Below, in pieces: positions 1-12,805 of a DNA stretch of 64,000 bases. A program made the translations under genes and the position numbers. The notes under the pieces are model-generated. The model was not told the origin of the DNA and did not search any database. It worked only from the letters and a program-made list of their open reading frames with translations. Within the stretch, counting starts at the first letter, position 1. Each line of letters opens with the position of its first letter. Source of the stretch: Cynocephalus volans (Eukaryota > Chordata > Mammalia > Dermoptera > Cynocephalidae); contig NC_084463.1 in assembly GCF_027409185.1 (NCBI RefSeq), positions 43,316,407-43,380,406 of the forward strand, written 5' to 3'.

Positions 1-309
1 AATGATCTGATCTGTTCTGAATATGTCCTTTATCTCATTCTACTTAACAGAAATAACTATATTTTTTCTGATTATTCAGAACTTAAATCCATAAACATGT
101 TTATGTTTTCAGATTAATATAGAATTTGAATTTTTAAAACTGGTTTTTCATTCCTGAGAACATTGCTTTTATAAATGTTTAGTCTTGTGAAATATAAAAG
201 TGTATTTCCAGGTAGTTTCTGAACTCTTTAAGCAGGCATTTTGAGGGTAGGTTTACTACATTGAAGAGATTATGTGACCATGATGATGTCATTGGGCTAA
301 TCAATGAAC

Positions 310-410
310 ACTAAATGGTCACCGTCTCTTTAAAAGGATGAGGCGGAATGTTTTCCTCTCTGTTCCGAGGTCACCAGGGAGACCACAGTTCGAGGGGGCA
401 GCTGGAGCAG
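310..410 (+). other. possible 5' untranslated exon of the DIDO1-like copy
   Basis: A locally GC-richer block ends at a strong donor, CAG followed by GTGAGA at 411, about 2.9 kb upstream of the first coding exon of the DIDO1-like copy and on the same strand. It has no convincing open frame. A non-coding first exon or promoter-proximal segment would fit its position, but no homology supports this and the 5' limit is arbitrary. Low confidence. Confidence 0.2.
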
Positions 411-1532
411 GTGAGAAGGTAGGAGGTGGTAAGCACTGTTCAGGAGGGTGGGCTCTGGGGCAGATGTGCTAGAAAAAGGTAGATATTCAGGTCCTACCTA
501 GAAAGAAAAGCATCTCAAGTGAGTGTTTAGGTGTGACTATTGAAAGAGGATCTAGAAGGAGAAATGTTATTTAAGTACACAAAGATGAACTGTGCCACAT
601 TGATGTTTAGTAATTGTAAACATTAGTCTTCTAAAGATTTTCTTAGTTTTTTGATTAAAATGATGACATAGCTACAATATTATGAGCTTTTGAATAGTTA
701 CATTCATATACAATTTTGTTCAGCCTTTTCACCTTTTGTTCGTGTTTCTCTGCTCTGTGCTGGGTTTTGTTGAGCTGAGTTCACCTCTGAAGCAGGCTTA
801 TACTTGGAAAGAAGGAGATGCCTGATGGCTGACCTCTGAGCCTTCATCTTCTGTGCCTCTGCCAGCCCCCCCAGGCAAACCCAAGATTGTCCGCTCCTTC
901 CCGGGCTCTCTTAGTCCCTTCTCTCTGAGTGTACTGGTAATATCTGCCTTTCTGTGATAAAGTCCTTAAAGAGGGTGTTATGTGATTTTTTCTAACTCCC
1001 CAGATGTATTTGTGGGTAACATAATCTACATTCAAATATAAGATCACTTGGAAAGTGTAGTGCCTTTTTATTTTAAAACTACTGATATGTGGCTTTAGTT
1101 ACAGTTATTTAACAGCTATAAAAATTTATTTTTTTTCTTTTAGTATCTCTAGATAAAGTGAAATGTTGAAAATATGAATCCTGTTACTTGTGAACATTGA
1201 CCAACAACAACGGTGTTGTGAGGCCTGGCTGTCTACTTGAACCAAGAGATTTTGTCAGCTAGGTTTTTGGGCTTTTTTTTGTTTGTTTTTTGTTTTTTGC
1301 TTTGTATTTAGGATTCCAGCAGAAGAAGTATCCAAGCTTTCATTGTTGGGTTCATAAAGTATCACTACTGTTAAATGGTAATAACTAAATTTTAACTTAA
1401 TAAGTTTGTGTCTTCTGTTAATCAAGTAGAATTTATTTGTAAGGAGATTGACATAATGGAACATTCATGTTGATTTGAAATATTCTAAACTTTTGCCTAA
1501 AGTTTTCATTTGAAAATCATCTGTTAAGAATT

Positions 1533-1608
1533 AGGTTTACGTGCTAACACCAAGGTCAGTGGTTTGGATCCCCTTACCGGCCAGCCACCCAAGAAACAAA
1601 CAAAAGGA
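1533..1608 (+). repeat. tRNA-Ile-derived SINE, 3' half only (CYN type)
   Basis: The segment reads like the anticodon arm through the 3' end of a tRNA-Ile: GTGCTAACACCAAGG, then a B-box-like stretch, then CCCCTTACCGGCCA, followed by an interrupted A-rich tail. The 5' half is missing. It matches the second unit of the dimeric SINE at 27065-27255 on the opposite strand, so it is an older, 5'-truncated member of the same family. Confidence 0.6.
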
Positions 1609-2425
1609 ATTTGATTCACAGCGTCCCTTTATTTCTCCTGCAGAAAGCTTTCCCCACAGAGGCAGGTCCCAGCAGTAGAGGGACTGCATCCACATGCCCT
1701 TCTTGGTGAAGGCCCGTCAGACTGCATCTTTAGTAGAAATTCAAAGTGTTATAAGAAAATTGGGACTTGACTTTCTTTTAAAATGTCTATCAGATTTACT
1801 GCAAGTTTGCTGATTTGTGTAAGCAAATAAACTGTTTCACAAAAAGTAAAATATTTAGCAAGAATGAATAAACAATTGTAATTTAGCGTTGTATTATAAT
1901 ATCTATTACAAGTATAATGTAGTATACTGTAGTATAGTAACAGCTCTGCTGTATGTACTGATAAGGAGCATGTCTTTGCTTTTTGTGTTGTTTCTCACAT
2001 TTAAAACCTATGACCTTTTCAAGTCAGCATTACCTCCTAGATGAGAGCAGCTCAGTGTGATTTTCCCAGTGTCCCCAGCTGGCATGGTAAGCCCCCCTTT
2101 GTGTTGCCACCATCACAGAGGATCCTCTGCACACTACTGGGGGCCTGGGGTTTCCATGCTGATGAAGGGTCAGTGTTGGTGCCTGGTTTAGTTTAGCCAT
2201 GTTGGGGCATGAAGGAAGGGGTGTGGTCCATGCCTCAGCAGTTTCTGGGTGACTGAGGAGTGTGTGGGTCAGGTTTGCAGTCAGGCAGCACCTACGGCTG
2301 GATAGGAAAATGGGAAGTGACAACATTTAGATGGAAGCAAAAAGAAAAATTTAGGTTGCAAGTGATCTTAAGTTGTGTGTTTTATGTTTTTAAGGTTTTC
2401 ATTTTATACCTGTCTGTTCCCTCAG

Positions 2426-2502
2426 ATTGAACATGGCAGAAACCAGAGTCATTAGCATTTAAATGTGATTAAAGCTGGACAGCTTGGAAAAGAATTCTTA
2501 TG
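2426..2502 (+). other. possible 5' untranslated exon of the DIDO1-like copy
   Basis: A 77-base block is bounded by a pyrimidine tract ending in CTCAG and by a good donor, GTATGT, at 2503. It lies under 1 kb upstream of the coding start exon at 3363 and on the same strand. It holds no sustained open frame, which suits an untranslated leader exon. The assignment rests only on splice-site quality and position. Confidence 0.25.
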
Positions 2503-3362
2503 GTATGTACTGTTTTTCAGGTTTTGTTGTTTTAAACAAGAGCAAAAGTTTCACAAACATGATCCTCTAGAACCTATTAGAAAGTGAAAAAAATAGAGAA
2601 AAGTGTTATACCTTAAAGCTATTGCCTAGGTTCATATTTTCTAAGTGTCTCAGTTATCCCAGAAACTCAGTGTACTAAAACAATGCCTGTTTCATATCTC
2701 TCAATGTTGTGGAATCTAAGCAGTGCTTCTCCCACATGGCACCCAAGAGGATCACTCAGAGTTCAGCCAGCAGGAAGGCTGGTACAGAGGGTCCAAGAGC
2801 AGCATCCCTCCTGGTCCTGGGTCAGGGCAGCTAAAGGCCAGGGCTCAGCTGGTCCTCTCCCCTACATGTAATCTCCAGCAGGGTGGTCTGCAGCCTAGGA
2901 CTCCAGAGCCAATTAGATGTGGCCAGTCCCCTTGCTGGCTGTCTGTCGACCTCACTCTCTGATCCCGTCTTTACCAAACTTGTGTTGGAGCTTATTTCCT
3001 TTGTTCCCTGATCCCTGTTTTGTAAAGCCCTGTCCTTAGCAGGTAAATGGCAGCAGGACACATTTGACTTGCTGACTGTTTTTTCCTACCAAACATTACA
3101 TATGTAACTATTAAAGTTTCCTTAATGAGTCTCCTGAAATCATCTTATGTGCCACACTTCACGTGCCACACTTCATGAAACACTGGTCAACAGGGCTTAC
3201 TTCATGCACAGTCCCACATCTTGTAGGTAGAGGATTGTTCCATTTCATCCTGTTCTTATTTACATTTAGGCAGGTTGTGCTCCCTCTTGTGTGTGGTTGA
3301 GGTTGTGTCATCTTTTTGCTCAGTGGCTTGCTGGTCATGATGTGATTACATTTTCTCATTAG

Positions 3363-4200
3363 GTATGGAAGGTAAAGGTGACCTGAGCAGTGAGAAGGCA
3401 CCTGAGATGATCAAACCCACAAGGAAAGCCTTCATCAAAACCCAGGGATTCGGAAGAACAACTGTTGCTAAGCGAGAGAGTGTGGGAGATGTGGAGGCAG
3501 GCTCACAGGGGCAGCAGCCCCCACAGCAGCACAGCCTGGCCTTGGGACGCAGTGGGACATGGCCACAGTGCACCGAGCCAGTGGAGGAATCCCTTACAAT
3601 AGTTCAGCGCCGAGGAAGGAAGAATGCTCATGTCTCCTTTGAAGATTCCAGTGAGCCAATGTCTTGTCCAGTCCCAGATGTTGAAACTGCCTTGGAAGAG
3701 AGGATAGGAAGTACCTCTGAGATGAAAAGTGGCCCCCACTCTGGTTCCTTGAGTGTACAGGAGCGACCTGCCTCTTCTGGAAAGGCCACAGGAAGCAAGG
3801 AGAAGGAGGACACCTCCGACAATGACAGTGATGGCCTGACTTTGAAGGAGCTTCAGAATCGCCTTTGGGGAAAGCGAGAGCAAGAGCCACCTGACAGGCC
3901 CCTGAAAGGCATCGAGAATCACCTGAGAAAGAAGCATCGGGAGGAGAATCCCACAGAAACTGTGCATGTCGAGGCAGGAACTACTGTCGAGAATGCTCTG
4001 CCCAGCAAGCAAGAGCCAGAGACTGTCCAGAGGGTTGTGTCCCAGGCAGTGACCAATGACCAAGAGAGTCAGCGGGAGAGGGCAGCAGCTCAGCAAGTGA
4101 AAGGTGAAGAGAGCAGGGACTCGGGCAAGCCTAAGCCTGAATGTGAGCTGCACGACCCCAACACCCTGGACCGCATGTGTCTCCAGCCTCGTAACAACAG
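3363..4200 (+). pseudogene. DIDO1: DIDO1-like coding exon 1 (N-terminal region to start of PHD finger)
   Basis: The exon follows a CTCATTAG acceptor. The ATG at 3365 opens an 836-base coding stretch ending in a GTGGGT donor at 4201 (phase 2). The product starts MEGKGDLSSEKAPEM and carries the family's landmark LTLKELQNRL block and the basic segment after it, diagnostic of the DIDO1 N-terminus. It ends in the first PHD residues, where the family's paired CxC reads DRMCLQP, so the first zinc-binding cysteine is lost. The frame is otherwise open with no stop. An overlapping minus-strand frame of 216 codons (3503-4153) is a shadow of this exon. Confidence 0.85.
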
Positions 4201-4972
4201 GTGGGTCATGGGAGGACAGGGATGGGCTGCCCCAGCTTTAAAAGAAATCCGGGTGATGAAAATAGTGTTTATATTTGTTTTGATTTTAAATGTTACAAAG
4301 CTAGGCTGGATGAATAATTTGTTTATTCAAAAAAGACGAACACATCATTATCAAAAAAGGAATGAAAGGCCAGCCTAGAGCCACCCCTCCCCTGTGGTAG
4401 CCACCCAACATGTGGCTGTTTACAGTCAAAGTGGTGAGCATGGGAGGAGGTGAGAAGCTTCCTGCCCCCACCCAGCCATGTGCAGCCAGTGGCTGCCGAG
4501 TACTCCACATGTGGTCTCAGTAATCTGTCAGAGAGTGCTCCCCTAGACTGTTCCTTGGGAGACAGCAGAGGGCCAGGTGCAGACTGGTGGAACCCCAGTG
4601 TGGACATGGGGGCAGCTCAGAGTCTTCGCTACACTTTGGTGTTAAGGAATCTCTGTTGGCTTGTTGTGTTAAGGAATCTCTGTTGGAAGAAAGGCATCAC
4701 TGCTGTTTTGAGGAGACATATACTGAAGTAGTTAGGGTACAATGCCTGGAAAGCCTATAGCTCACTCCAGCCAAAAAAGGATAAACAAATTTAGTTGAAT
4801 GTTAGTAAAATCAAGAGAGGGACATATGTGTTCTTTGTTCCATTCTCTGTACTTTTATGTATATTTGCATTTTCTAAGCAATAGAATGTTAAAACCTATT
4901 GGACTTCTTAATTTGTCAAAAAGTGTTTGTCCCTCACGTCCCATTCCTAATATCACTGTTTTATGATTTCAG

Positions 4973-5294
4973 GTTTATGAGTTGCTGTGACCGATGTGAA
5001 GAACGGTTTCGTGGCAATTCTGGGGGTGCTTCTCAGGCTCGAGGAAGGCTTTTGGAAAGGAACAGGGAAGATTATATCTGCCCAAACTGCACCGTTCTGC
5101 AAGGGCAGGATGAGACTAAGGCAGAAACCACAGATCATCAGGAAACTAAATTTAGACCTGGAGATGCTGATGACACAGAGTTTACAAGTACAGGAAAAGT
5201 GGAGCAAAAATCTAGTGAAGACCGAAAGATAAAGAGGAGAGTTGAGAAAGCTGCAAATCCAAGTGGCAAGAAAAAACTCAAGCTTTGCCAGCCT
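4973..5294 (+). pseudogene. DIDO1: DIDO1-like exon, degraded PHD finger
   Basis: Between a TTTCAG acceptor and a GTGAGT donor, 322 bases continue the frame from the previous exon (AG joined to G gives Arg). The product reads FMSCCDRCEERFRGNSGG and later RLLERN...DYICPNC, clearly the PHD finger of DIDO1. In working PHD fingers this part supplies Cys-Cys, then a Trp, His and Cys. Here the CDRC pair and final CPNC pair survive, but the Trp is Arg, the His is Arg and the following Cys is Ser. The finger cannot bind its second zinc normally, so histone H3 tail reading is probably lost. Confidence 0.85.
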
Positions 5295-7247
5295 GTGAGT
5301 ATTTTGCCTACTGAGGTAAACATTAAGGGAATGAACTTATGGGTTCCAGACTTGCTATTGGTAGAAATATCAAGGTTGGGAAAGTTTCTGTCTTGAAATA
5401 AGCTAATTTCTACCAAGACAGGTGCTGCATCTGGGTGGGGCTTCCTGAGCTCTGCCCCCATCTCCTGCCCACTCCATCTGGACAAGCATCTGTACCTACC
5501 TCATCTGCTGTTGTGGACTTAATTCTTAACAATCACTTTTATTTCCATGTTCTTGATGTTACTTATGTATTTTATGTGTATCAGCAGAATTGTTTTTGAA
5601 TTGCTGAAATGCGTGTGCCCTCCTGTATACCCACACACACCATCTCGAGCTGCCTTGTGGTTCTTTTGCCATCTTGGTGTGGGAAGCCCTGAGTGGTCTT
5701 GGTGCCTGCATCAGTCTGACCCTCACTATTCTTGGCTCAGTGTGTCATTTCTCTGCCTTGTGGCTATTTCCTTGACTCTCCTTCCCACCTGGTTTTTATG
5801 TCCCTCTGGGACTGTGATTCTTCATCATTTTTTCCATATATGTCAGCTTCTGCTGTTGAGGAGAAATGTCACATGCTCATAATCTCCATTCCAGTTCCCA
5901 TGAGGGGGTGTGACTCAGAGCATGTTTCACTCTGGGCCTTCCTGAGTCCCTGTCCCACCCCTACCCTGGCAGCTTGTCCTCTAACTGGGGCCAACCAAAC
6001 AGGAGGCTTTGAGGTTGCTGTGTCTCAAAGCATCTCTGCCTTATGAACACTCTTGCACTGTTAGCCATTTAAATAAATGTGCCATGAGCTATTTAAATAA
6101 ATGTGCCATGAAAGTATTAAGAGTGACTAAATGGAAATATGACACTACTGTTAATAACACAGTCATTAAGAAAAATGAATAGGAAAATTTCTCCATTTCA
6201 TCTTTATCATCAATGTGTTTTACTTAAGCTTATATAAAACTTTATTCTAAGTAAAACAGATTCTGTGGAAGAAAAATAACTATGTTAATTATTTAATTTG
6301 AGAAATAAGTTTTCACTTAAGTACATTTCAGGGATGCCTTCATGTGTATTTTAGTCTTGACCATCAAAACAGAAGCAACCAAGTGTACATCTTGTGCTGT
6401 ATTAGGTTTTTGTTACTGTATACCACACTACCACAAACTTAGCTTAGAACATCACATATTTATGGTTTCAGTTTCTGTTGTTCTCAAGCCTGGGCATGAC
6501 TTCACTGGGCCCTCTGATTGGGATCTTAACAGGACTGCAGTCAGGCTGTGACTTTTGTCTCATCAGAGGCTCAGCAGGGGAAAGATCTTCCAGAATCCCT
6601 CATGCTGTTTAGTATATAAGTATGTCCCATGCAATTTTTGTGGCATACTTATATAATATTTTTTGTTTGTTTATCTGAAATCCAGATGTAGTTGTGTGTC
6701 CCATATTTTGTCTAGCAGCTGTACTCAGATCCTAAACTTGGTTGGCCTTCCCAAAGCAGGGTAGCTTATTTCACAATCAGCAATGGAGTCTCCTCTCTTT
6801 AGGAAAGGCCAGTTTCTCTCTTAAGGGTCCTTTCTGGTCATCTCATTTGGGACCTTGCTTACCTGTGCAATTACTGCACGTTTGCCCTATAGAAGAACCT
6901 GATTGTGGGTATGAAATCTCATCATGTGCATGGAACTTGCTCATGCTCAAGATGGAGGGAATTATACAGAGCATATGTACCAGCGGCAGGTGTCCTAAGG
7001 GTCACCTTAGAGTTCTGCCCACCACAGATGGTCTGAAGGAGAGTTAAAATGTGAATACCTTGCCTCGGGGAAATACACTCATGTAGTTTGAATAAGTAAA
7101 GATAGGATTTTATTCATATTAAAAATATTATTGACATCTCTTAATTAAAAACAGTGAGCTTGGTACTACACATAGTGATTTTACACAGCACTTTAACTGC
7201 AGAAATTGGCAAGCACACTGTCTGAAGCTCCCTGTTTTGCTCTGCAG

Positions 7248-7460
7248 GTGGTAGAGGCTCCAGGCACCTCCAGGTGTACCAGACCTGGGCGCTCCACTGT
7301 GGTGCAGCCCAACCTGGCCTACTGCAGCAAGGACCGCATTCTTAAACATGCTGCAGCTACTATGAAATGCTTAAGTTCAGGCAAAGAACAGAAGCCAAAA
7401 CCTAAGGAGAAGATCAAGATGAAGCCAGAGAAGCTCCGTCTTGCACAGTATAGTGTTCAG
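7248..7460 (+). pseudogene. DIDO1: DIDO1-like exon after the PHD finger
   Basis: A TCTGCAG acceptor and GTAAGT donor bound 213 bases (71 codons, phase 0 both ends). The product includes LKHAAATMK and LSSGKEQKPKPKEK, which place it just downstream of the PHD finger in DIDO1. In the family this segment has a small cysteine cluster; several of those cysteines are replaced here by Arg or Ser (RPGRSTVVQ, KDRIL). The reading frame is intact despite loss of the cysteines, consistent with relaxed constraint. Confidence 0.8.
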
Positions 7461-7865
7461 GTAAGTTGACTCAGACCACCCTTTGAACAATTGGAGCAAA
7501 ATTTGTGTAACAGTGTTTCCCCCTGAGACTTGTTTTTTTATTTATTTGTAGAATGTAAGGGAAAGCAGGTACAGATGTACTGCAGATAGTATCACCTTTA
7601 CCTTTGTCTTCCACCTTTTCCACCTATTTTTTTTTCATAACCCATTAGCTGAAATTCAGTCATATAAATGCAGTAAAGCAAAAGCAGCTAACTCACTGCT
7701 GCAGGGAGAACATAAGACTTCAGGACACTGGCAGCAGTCTTGAATAAAAGAGTTGGTAGTCACCCGATGGAGTTTGTATAGAGAGTAGACACACAGGGCA
7801 GTTGGGAGGGAGGTGAGCTCTGGACAAGTCTGTGTTCTTCATTTGAGACCTCACTCACAAGATTG

Positions 7866-8270
7866 TTTGTTTATTATTTTTATTCATTTATTTTTAATAG
7901 ACTTTACTTTTTAGAGCAGTTTTAGGTTCACAGCAATATTGAGCAGGAAGTACAGAGATTTCCCATGTATACCCCTGACCCACACATGTGTAGCCTGTCC
8001 CATTATCAACATTGCCCAAAAAAGTGGTACATTTGTTACAATTAATGAAATGGATTTATACATCATCGTCATCCAAAGACCACAGTTTACATTAGAGTTC
8101 ACACATTTTTGTGTATTGTGTGGGTTTGGATAGATGTTTAATGATGTATGTCTTCCATGATACTGTCACAGAATTTCATTGCCTTGAAATCCTCTCTGCC
8201 TATTCATCCATTCCTCCTCCATAACCTCTGATCTTTTTACTGTCTCCATAGCTTACCTGTTTTTATTTAT
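7866..8270 (-). repeat. L1 3' end fragment in DIDO1-like intron
   Basis: Read on the minus strand the block ends in the widely shared old-L1 3' sequence (…AACCTAAAACTGCTCTAAAAA…AAAGTC). It lies in the intron between the exons at 7248 and 10745. Ancient and diverged; no open frame. Confidence 0.6.
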
Positions 8271-8299
8271 TTACTTCTTATGTTTTATTTTTTGCTAAA

Positions 8300-8737
8300 A
8301 GATATATTTATTTAATATAAATACATATATTCGTAAAAAAGAAAGATCTGAAATCAGCAATCACCTTTGTACCTCAGGAAACTAGAAAATGAATAGCAAA
8401 CTAAGCCCGACCAAGCAAAGAATGTAAATAATAAAAATTAGAGTATAGAAAATGAAACAAAATAGAAAATAATGTAGGGTAAATCAATGAAACTAAATGT
8501 TGGTAGTTTGATGAGATCCATAAAATTGGCAAACATTTGTCTAGGTGGACTAAGAGAACAGAAAACTCAAATAACTAAAATCAGAAATGAAAGAGGGGTC
8601 ATTACAATGAAATTTACAGAAATCAAAAGGGTTATAAGAGAATACTGTGAATAATTGTTGGTCAACAAATTAGATCATCTAGATGAAATGAATAAATTTC
8701 TAGAAACACATCACCTACCAAGACTGAATTGTGTAAG
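8300..8737 (+). repeat. L1 ORF2 fragment
   Basis: The + strand encodes, with stops, a stretch resembling the L1 ORF2 segment between endonuclease and reverse transcriptase: TQITKIRNERG, then TEIKRVIREYCE and LDEMNKFLETHHLPRLN. It abuts an opposite-strand L1 piece at about 8755, suggesting an inversion or independent insertions. Confidence 0.7.
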
Positions 8738-8754
8738 AAGCAGTTTGAACAGAA

Positions 8755-10240
8755 CTATGGCTAGTAAGATGGGTGATTACCATTTTTTTGAATTGCTGCT
8801 GTAGGACTCCCTTGAGGATTTCTTACAGGGCTGGTGACATGGTGGTAAACTCCCACAGTTTTTGTCTGGAAAATACACTATTTCTCTCTCATTTCTGAGA
8901 TATAGCCTTGCTGGATATGGTGTGCTTCTCTGGCAGTTTATTTCTTTTAGTATTTTCAGTATGTCAGTCATCCCATTTCCTTCTGTCCTGCAGAGTTACT
9001 GTTGAAAAGTTTGCTGTTAGTCTGATAAGGGCTCCCTTATAGGTGACTTGATGCTTTTCTCTTGCTTCTTTTAAAATATTCTCTTTGTCTTTGAGCTTTG
9101 CCAGTTTGACTACTTACTGTGTGTCTTGGAGAGGATTATTGGGGTGAATCTGTTTGGGGATCTTTGAGCTTCCTGGGTCTGGAGGTCCATGTCTCTCCCT
9201 GTTCCTGGGAAGTTTTCCATTATTATTTCATTGGATAGGTTTTCCATGCCTTTTCATTTCTCCTCCTCTTCTGGAACACCCATGATTTGAATTTTTGTGT
9301 GCCTAAGGTTGCCTTGTAGTTCTCTTAGATTTTCTTCCTTTTTTAAAGGTTTTTTTTTTTTTCTTTTCTTTCTTTCTTTTTTTTTTTTTCCTGCCTGGGT
9401 AATTTTTAAAAAGCCCATCTTCAAGATAAGAAATCATTTCTTCTGCTTGTTCTATCCTGCTGCTTAAAGCTATTCATTGTGTTATTTCATTAAGTGAATC
9501 TTTCAATTCCATGAGTTCTGATCATTCTTTTATAAGATATTAATCTCTTTGTAAATTTCCTCCCTTATATCATAGATTTTTTTTCTCATTTCTTTATGTT
9601 GTCTGAGTCTTCTCTTATCTCAGTGAGTTCCTTTAAGATTGTTGCTCATAATACCCTTTACGTCCTTGCAAGGGTTTCTTGCTATATACAGTCTGGTATT
9701 GGTGAGTTACTGTATTCTTTTGGTGGTGTCATATTTTCTTGGATTTTCATATTTCTAGTATCTCTATTTATGTCTGGTCATCAGTTAGAGAATAGTTGCT
9801 GCTTCTTCTGTCACTCTAGAGTGGGCTTTGCAGAGAAGGATGTGCTCTTCTTTTTCCACACTCCACTGGTGGCTTTCCTTGTGTCAATGCAATCAGGTAT
9901 CTGGTAGGCTGTCTGCATGACAGCTGTGATACTGTGGTGGTCTTGAGCTGCTTTTGCAGCAGCCATGGCTGTGGTAGTGGCTGTGGTGGCCCACCCATGT
10001 GGAAGGGGTGTTTTAGTGTGCTCCGTGTCTGCTTCCAGGCAGGAGATGCTGCCCTCAGGTCCTGCCTTGGACTCCAGGTATGCTCTGCTTCTTGCCTGCT
10101 TCCAGGTGGATGAGGCTGCCCTTGGCTCCTGCCAAGGTTGTCCTGCTTTGGTACTGTGTGGAATTTGGGGAGAATTCAGGGATGGCTGGAAATCACAGGT
10201 TCTTCTCTCAGGCCTGTCCTGGGGCTTCGGTTGATGTTAC
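8755..10240 (-). repeat. L1 5'-region fragment
   Basis: The plus strand is T-rich with phrases typical of antisense old-L1 5' sequence: a run on screening for light-scale phrases such as TTGCTTCTTTTAAAATATTC, the CTTCCTGGGTCTGGAGGTCC segment, and GGTATTGGTGAGTTACTGTA. A CT-rich tract at 9350-9392 interrupts it. The end near 9960-10235 becomes GC-rich, as L1 5' UTRs often do. Open frames here (9596-9907, 9965-10234) are incidental. Confidence 0.55.
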
Positions 10241-10744
10241 ATTTATGACAAGCAAAGTGTAACTAACACTGTTTGGAGAGTTTTCTTGATTATTTTCAAA
10301 TGCTTATTTTACTTTTAGGTGACTTAATTTTTAAAGTTGGTAGTTTTGAATCATAGAACTGACAAAGAAGTGGTTGCTGCTGCACGCAGGAGGAAAAAGG
10401 CTGTAGCAAGCATGCCCTGGGCCTGGCAGAGGATAAAGAAACATCATTTGTGCTCTTCGTGCAACCTGTGTCACTGCTCCCATATCTCAGCAAGGTTACA
10501 GGGGGTCCTGTGTCAGGGATCTTCTTGTCACTCAAAAAGTTGGAATCCTGAATAAGAGGTGGGAGTGCTAAGGGTTAGCTCAATGTGCAAAGGTAGCCAG
10601 ACTGCTGCTAGGCAAATGTGGTGTGCAGACTCAGGGTAGATGACCCAAAGAAGGTATAGGATTATGACCTTTCTTTCTCAGTGAAATGAAGTGGAGGTGT
10701 ACTTTCTGGCCTTCTTAATAATTGGGGTTTTACTTATTATCCAG

Positions 10745-10958
10745 GGAGGCATTAAAAGCTCTTCTCTGCACAAGAGACCAGCTCCAGAAAAAAAAGAAGG
10801 CACAGTGAAGAAGGCGGTGGTGGCTTTTTCTAGGAGCAAATCCCTCGGGAAGGAGATAACTTGTGAAAGCAGCATGCCGTCCTGGGCAAGCAACCAGAAT
10901 TACAGTGCAGTAAAGCTGGAAAAGACTTCCACTGTCTCGTCATCACTGTTGTGCAAAC
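10745..10958 (+). pseudogene. DIDO1: DIDO1-like exon (linker before TFS2M domain)
   Basis: A TTATCCAG acceptor and GTATGT donor bound 214 bases (phase 0 to 1). The product has SSLHKRPAPEKKE and KEITCESSMPSWAS, which align with the basic, low-complexity linker between the PHD finger and the TFIIS central domain of DIDO1. No stop or frameshift is seen in this exon. It is preceded by a 3.3-kb intron that is largely L1 sequence. Confidence 0.8.
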
Positions 10959-12805
10959 GTATGTATCACCTGGGGGCTGGCCTCCTGGACCCCTCCCACT
11001 CTTTCCAGATAGCCGTTTCCTGAGCCTGTCCAGGACTGGGGGTTGCAGTTGTGTTTTAATTCTGATCATAAACACTGGCTGCACTATCAGTGCTGGAAAG
11101 GAATGCCCATGTGCAAGATGCCTCCTGACACTGAGGATCTATCTCTAATCTCTTGGGACTTCCAGTCAGTGTTTTCCAAAAAGGTGTACAAACCTCATTA
11201 GTAAATGTTTCACCTTGATGATTAAGTTTTTAAAGCTGTTTTCCTAATCAGGCTCTGATAAGCATTTGTATTGTCTTCAGCAAAATCTGAATAGATAGAC
11301 TGCCCAGCATTTAAAAGTCCTCATTGTCCAAACATCAGTTAGTCTTCTTACAGCCCATATAAAACTTAAGTTTTCCCACATGATCCAATCTCAGCACATA
11401 AAATCAGCACTTTTTTTTATATGTTCTGTGAAACTCTGCAAATTAGTGTTGCATCTGGTATTCAACTTAGGTACGCTTTTCAGGAGTTAAGTTTATCTCT
11501 GACTGGACAGGTGGGAGTTTTTTCATGTCCTACTCATATACGACACATGCAGATAACATGCATTTGAATTTTGAAGGGCATTTACTGCTGCTCTGTAGAT
11601 CCCACAGTGAGTGAGGGGTGTGCTTGCACATGTGGAACCGCAGGGTGTCCTCACTAAAGAGAAAGTGCTGAGAATTCTAAGTGTGACTGGTTTCCTGGCT
11701 CATCTCTTAAGCTATTATTAAAGATCAGACTATTAAAGGTCATACCCTGGCATACATTTCAAATTAATGTAATGAGGATATTCCAAATAGATCCATTAAA
11801 CCCGATAAGATCATGCAGCTTGTTGATTCGATCATGCATCTTGTTTCTCAGACTAATGCTGCACCGTTAAATTAAAAATTTAAATTCAGTCCATCCGATA
11901 CATTTTATTCTATCATAAAACTATGGTCAAATCAGTTCTCATTTATGGTGTTCATAGTGCATTTTGTACCTTATAAAATAAATACCAAAAAGATTAAATA
12001 GCCCTAGATTTCAGGATTATAAATGTGTTCTGTGTTTTCTCTTTTATTGTCCTTTGAACACATCACTTGGCGGGGCGGTACTTGTGTAGGTTGGTGCTAG
12101 ATCTATTGTGGTCTATATATGTATATAAAAAAGTAATTCCTTTTGGTTATGTAAGCAGCCCAAACCTAAGAAATGGAATCCCAATTGAGTTAACCTGTTA
12201 CTGTGTTATAATGAATCTCCATACACCTTAGCTTGTTTGAGCTGAGAATTTCAAGCCAGCAAATAGCATGTCTCATATGTTCATCCAATTATAGCACCTG
12301 TGCAAAACAGCACTTTTAGAGCCAATGAACAGATGTTAAAATAGGTATCCCATATCTGTGAAAGGGATTGGAGCAGTCACTTTTTAATATTCTGCTAAAA
12401 TGCTTTAATTAAATTGATTATATGCACTTAACAGTAAAGGAAAGAAAAACTGGGGGGTATAAATAACCACAGAAGAGATAATTTGGATGATTAATTTCAG
12501 TTCAGTTAGTTTTTCTCTGTATTGACCAGAATTGGAGAGCTGACCCCAAGACTCCAAGTGTGGGGGTTGCGGAGACTGTGCACATTGGAGAGAGGAAAAG
12601 ATGGGGAAGTAATCTCCTACTTCACTCACCTTTTGAGGGGGGACAGGGATGGATGGAAGTCCAGATCAGAGAGGGTAATTTCTGTACTCATAGGTTTTCT
12701 CCTTTGGCCTTTCCCACTTCTTCCATCAGCTTTTCACTGACACTGATATGGCTAATTAACCTTCCCAGCACATCTCTACATTTCAAAATTGAAATTGATT
12801 GATAT

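Noticed and set aside
844-1047. 67-codon minus-strand frame upstream of the DIDO1-like copy
   Set aside because: No start context, homology or splice pattern; similar length to chance frames throughout.
3503-4153. 216-codon minus-strand open frame
   Set aside because: It lies wholly antisense to the DIDO1-like first coding exon, whose plus-strand frame has clear homology; the antisense frame has none.
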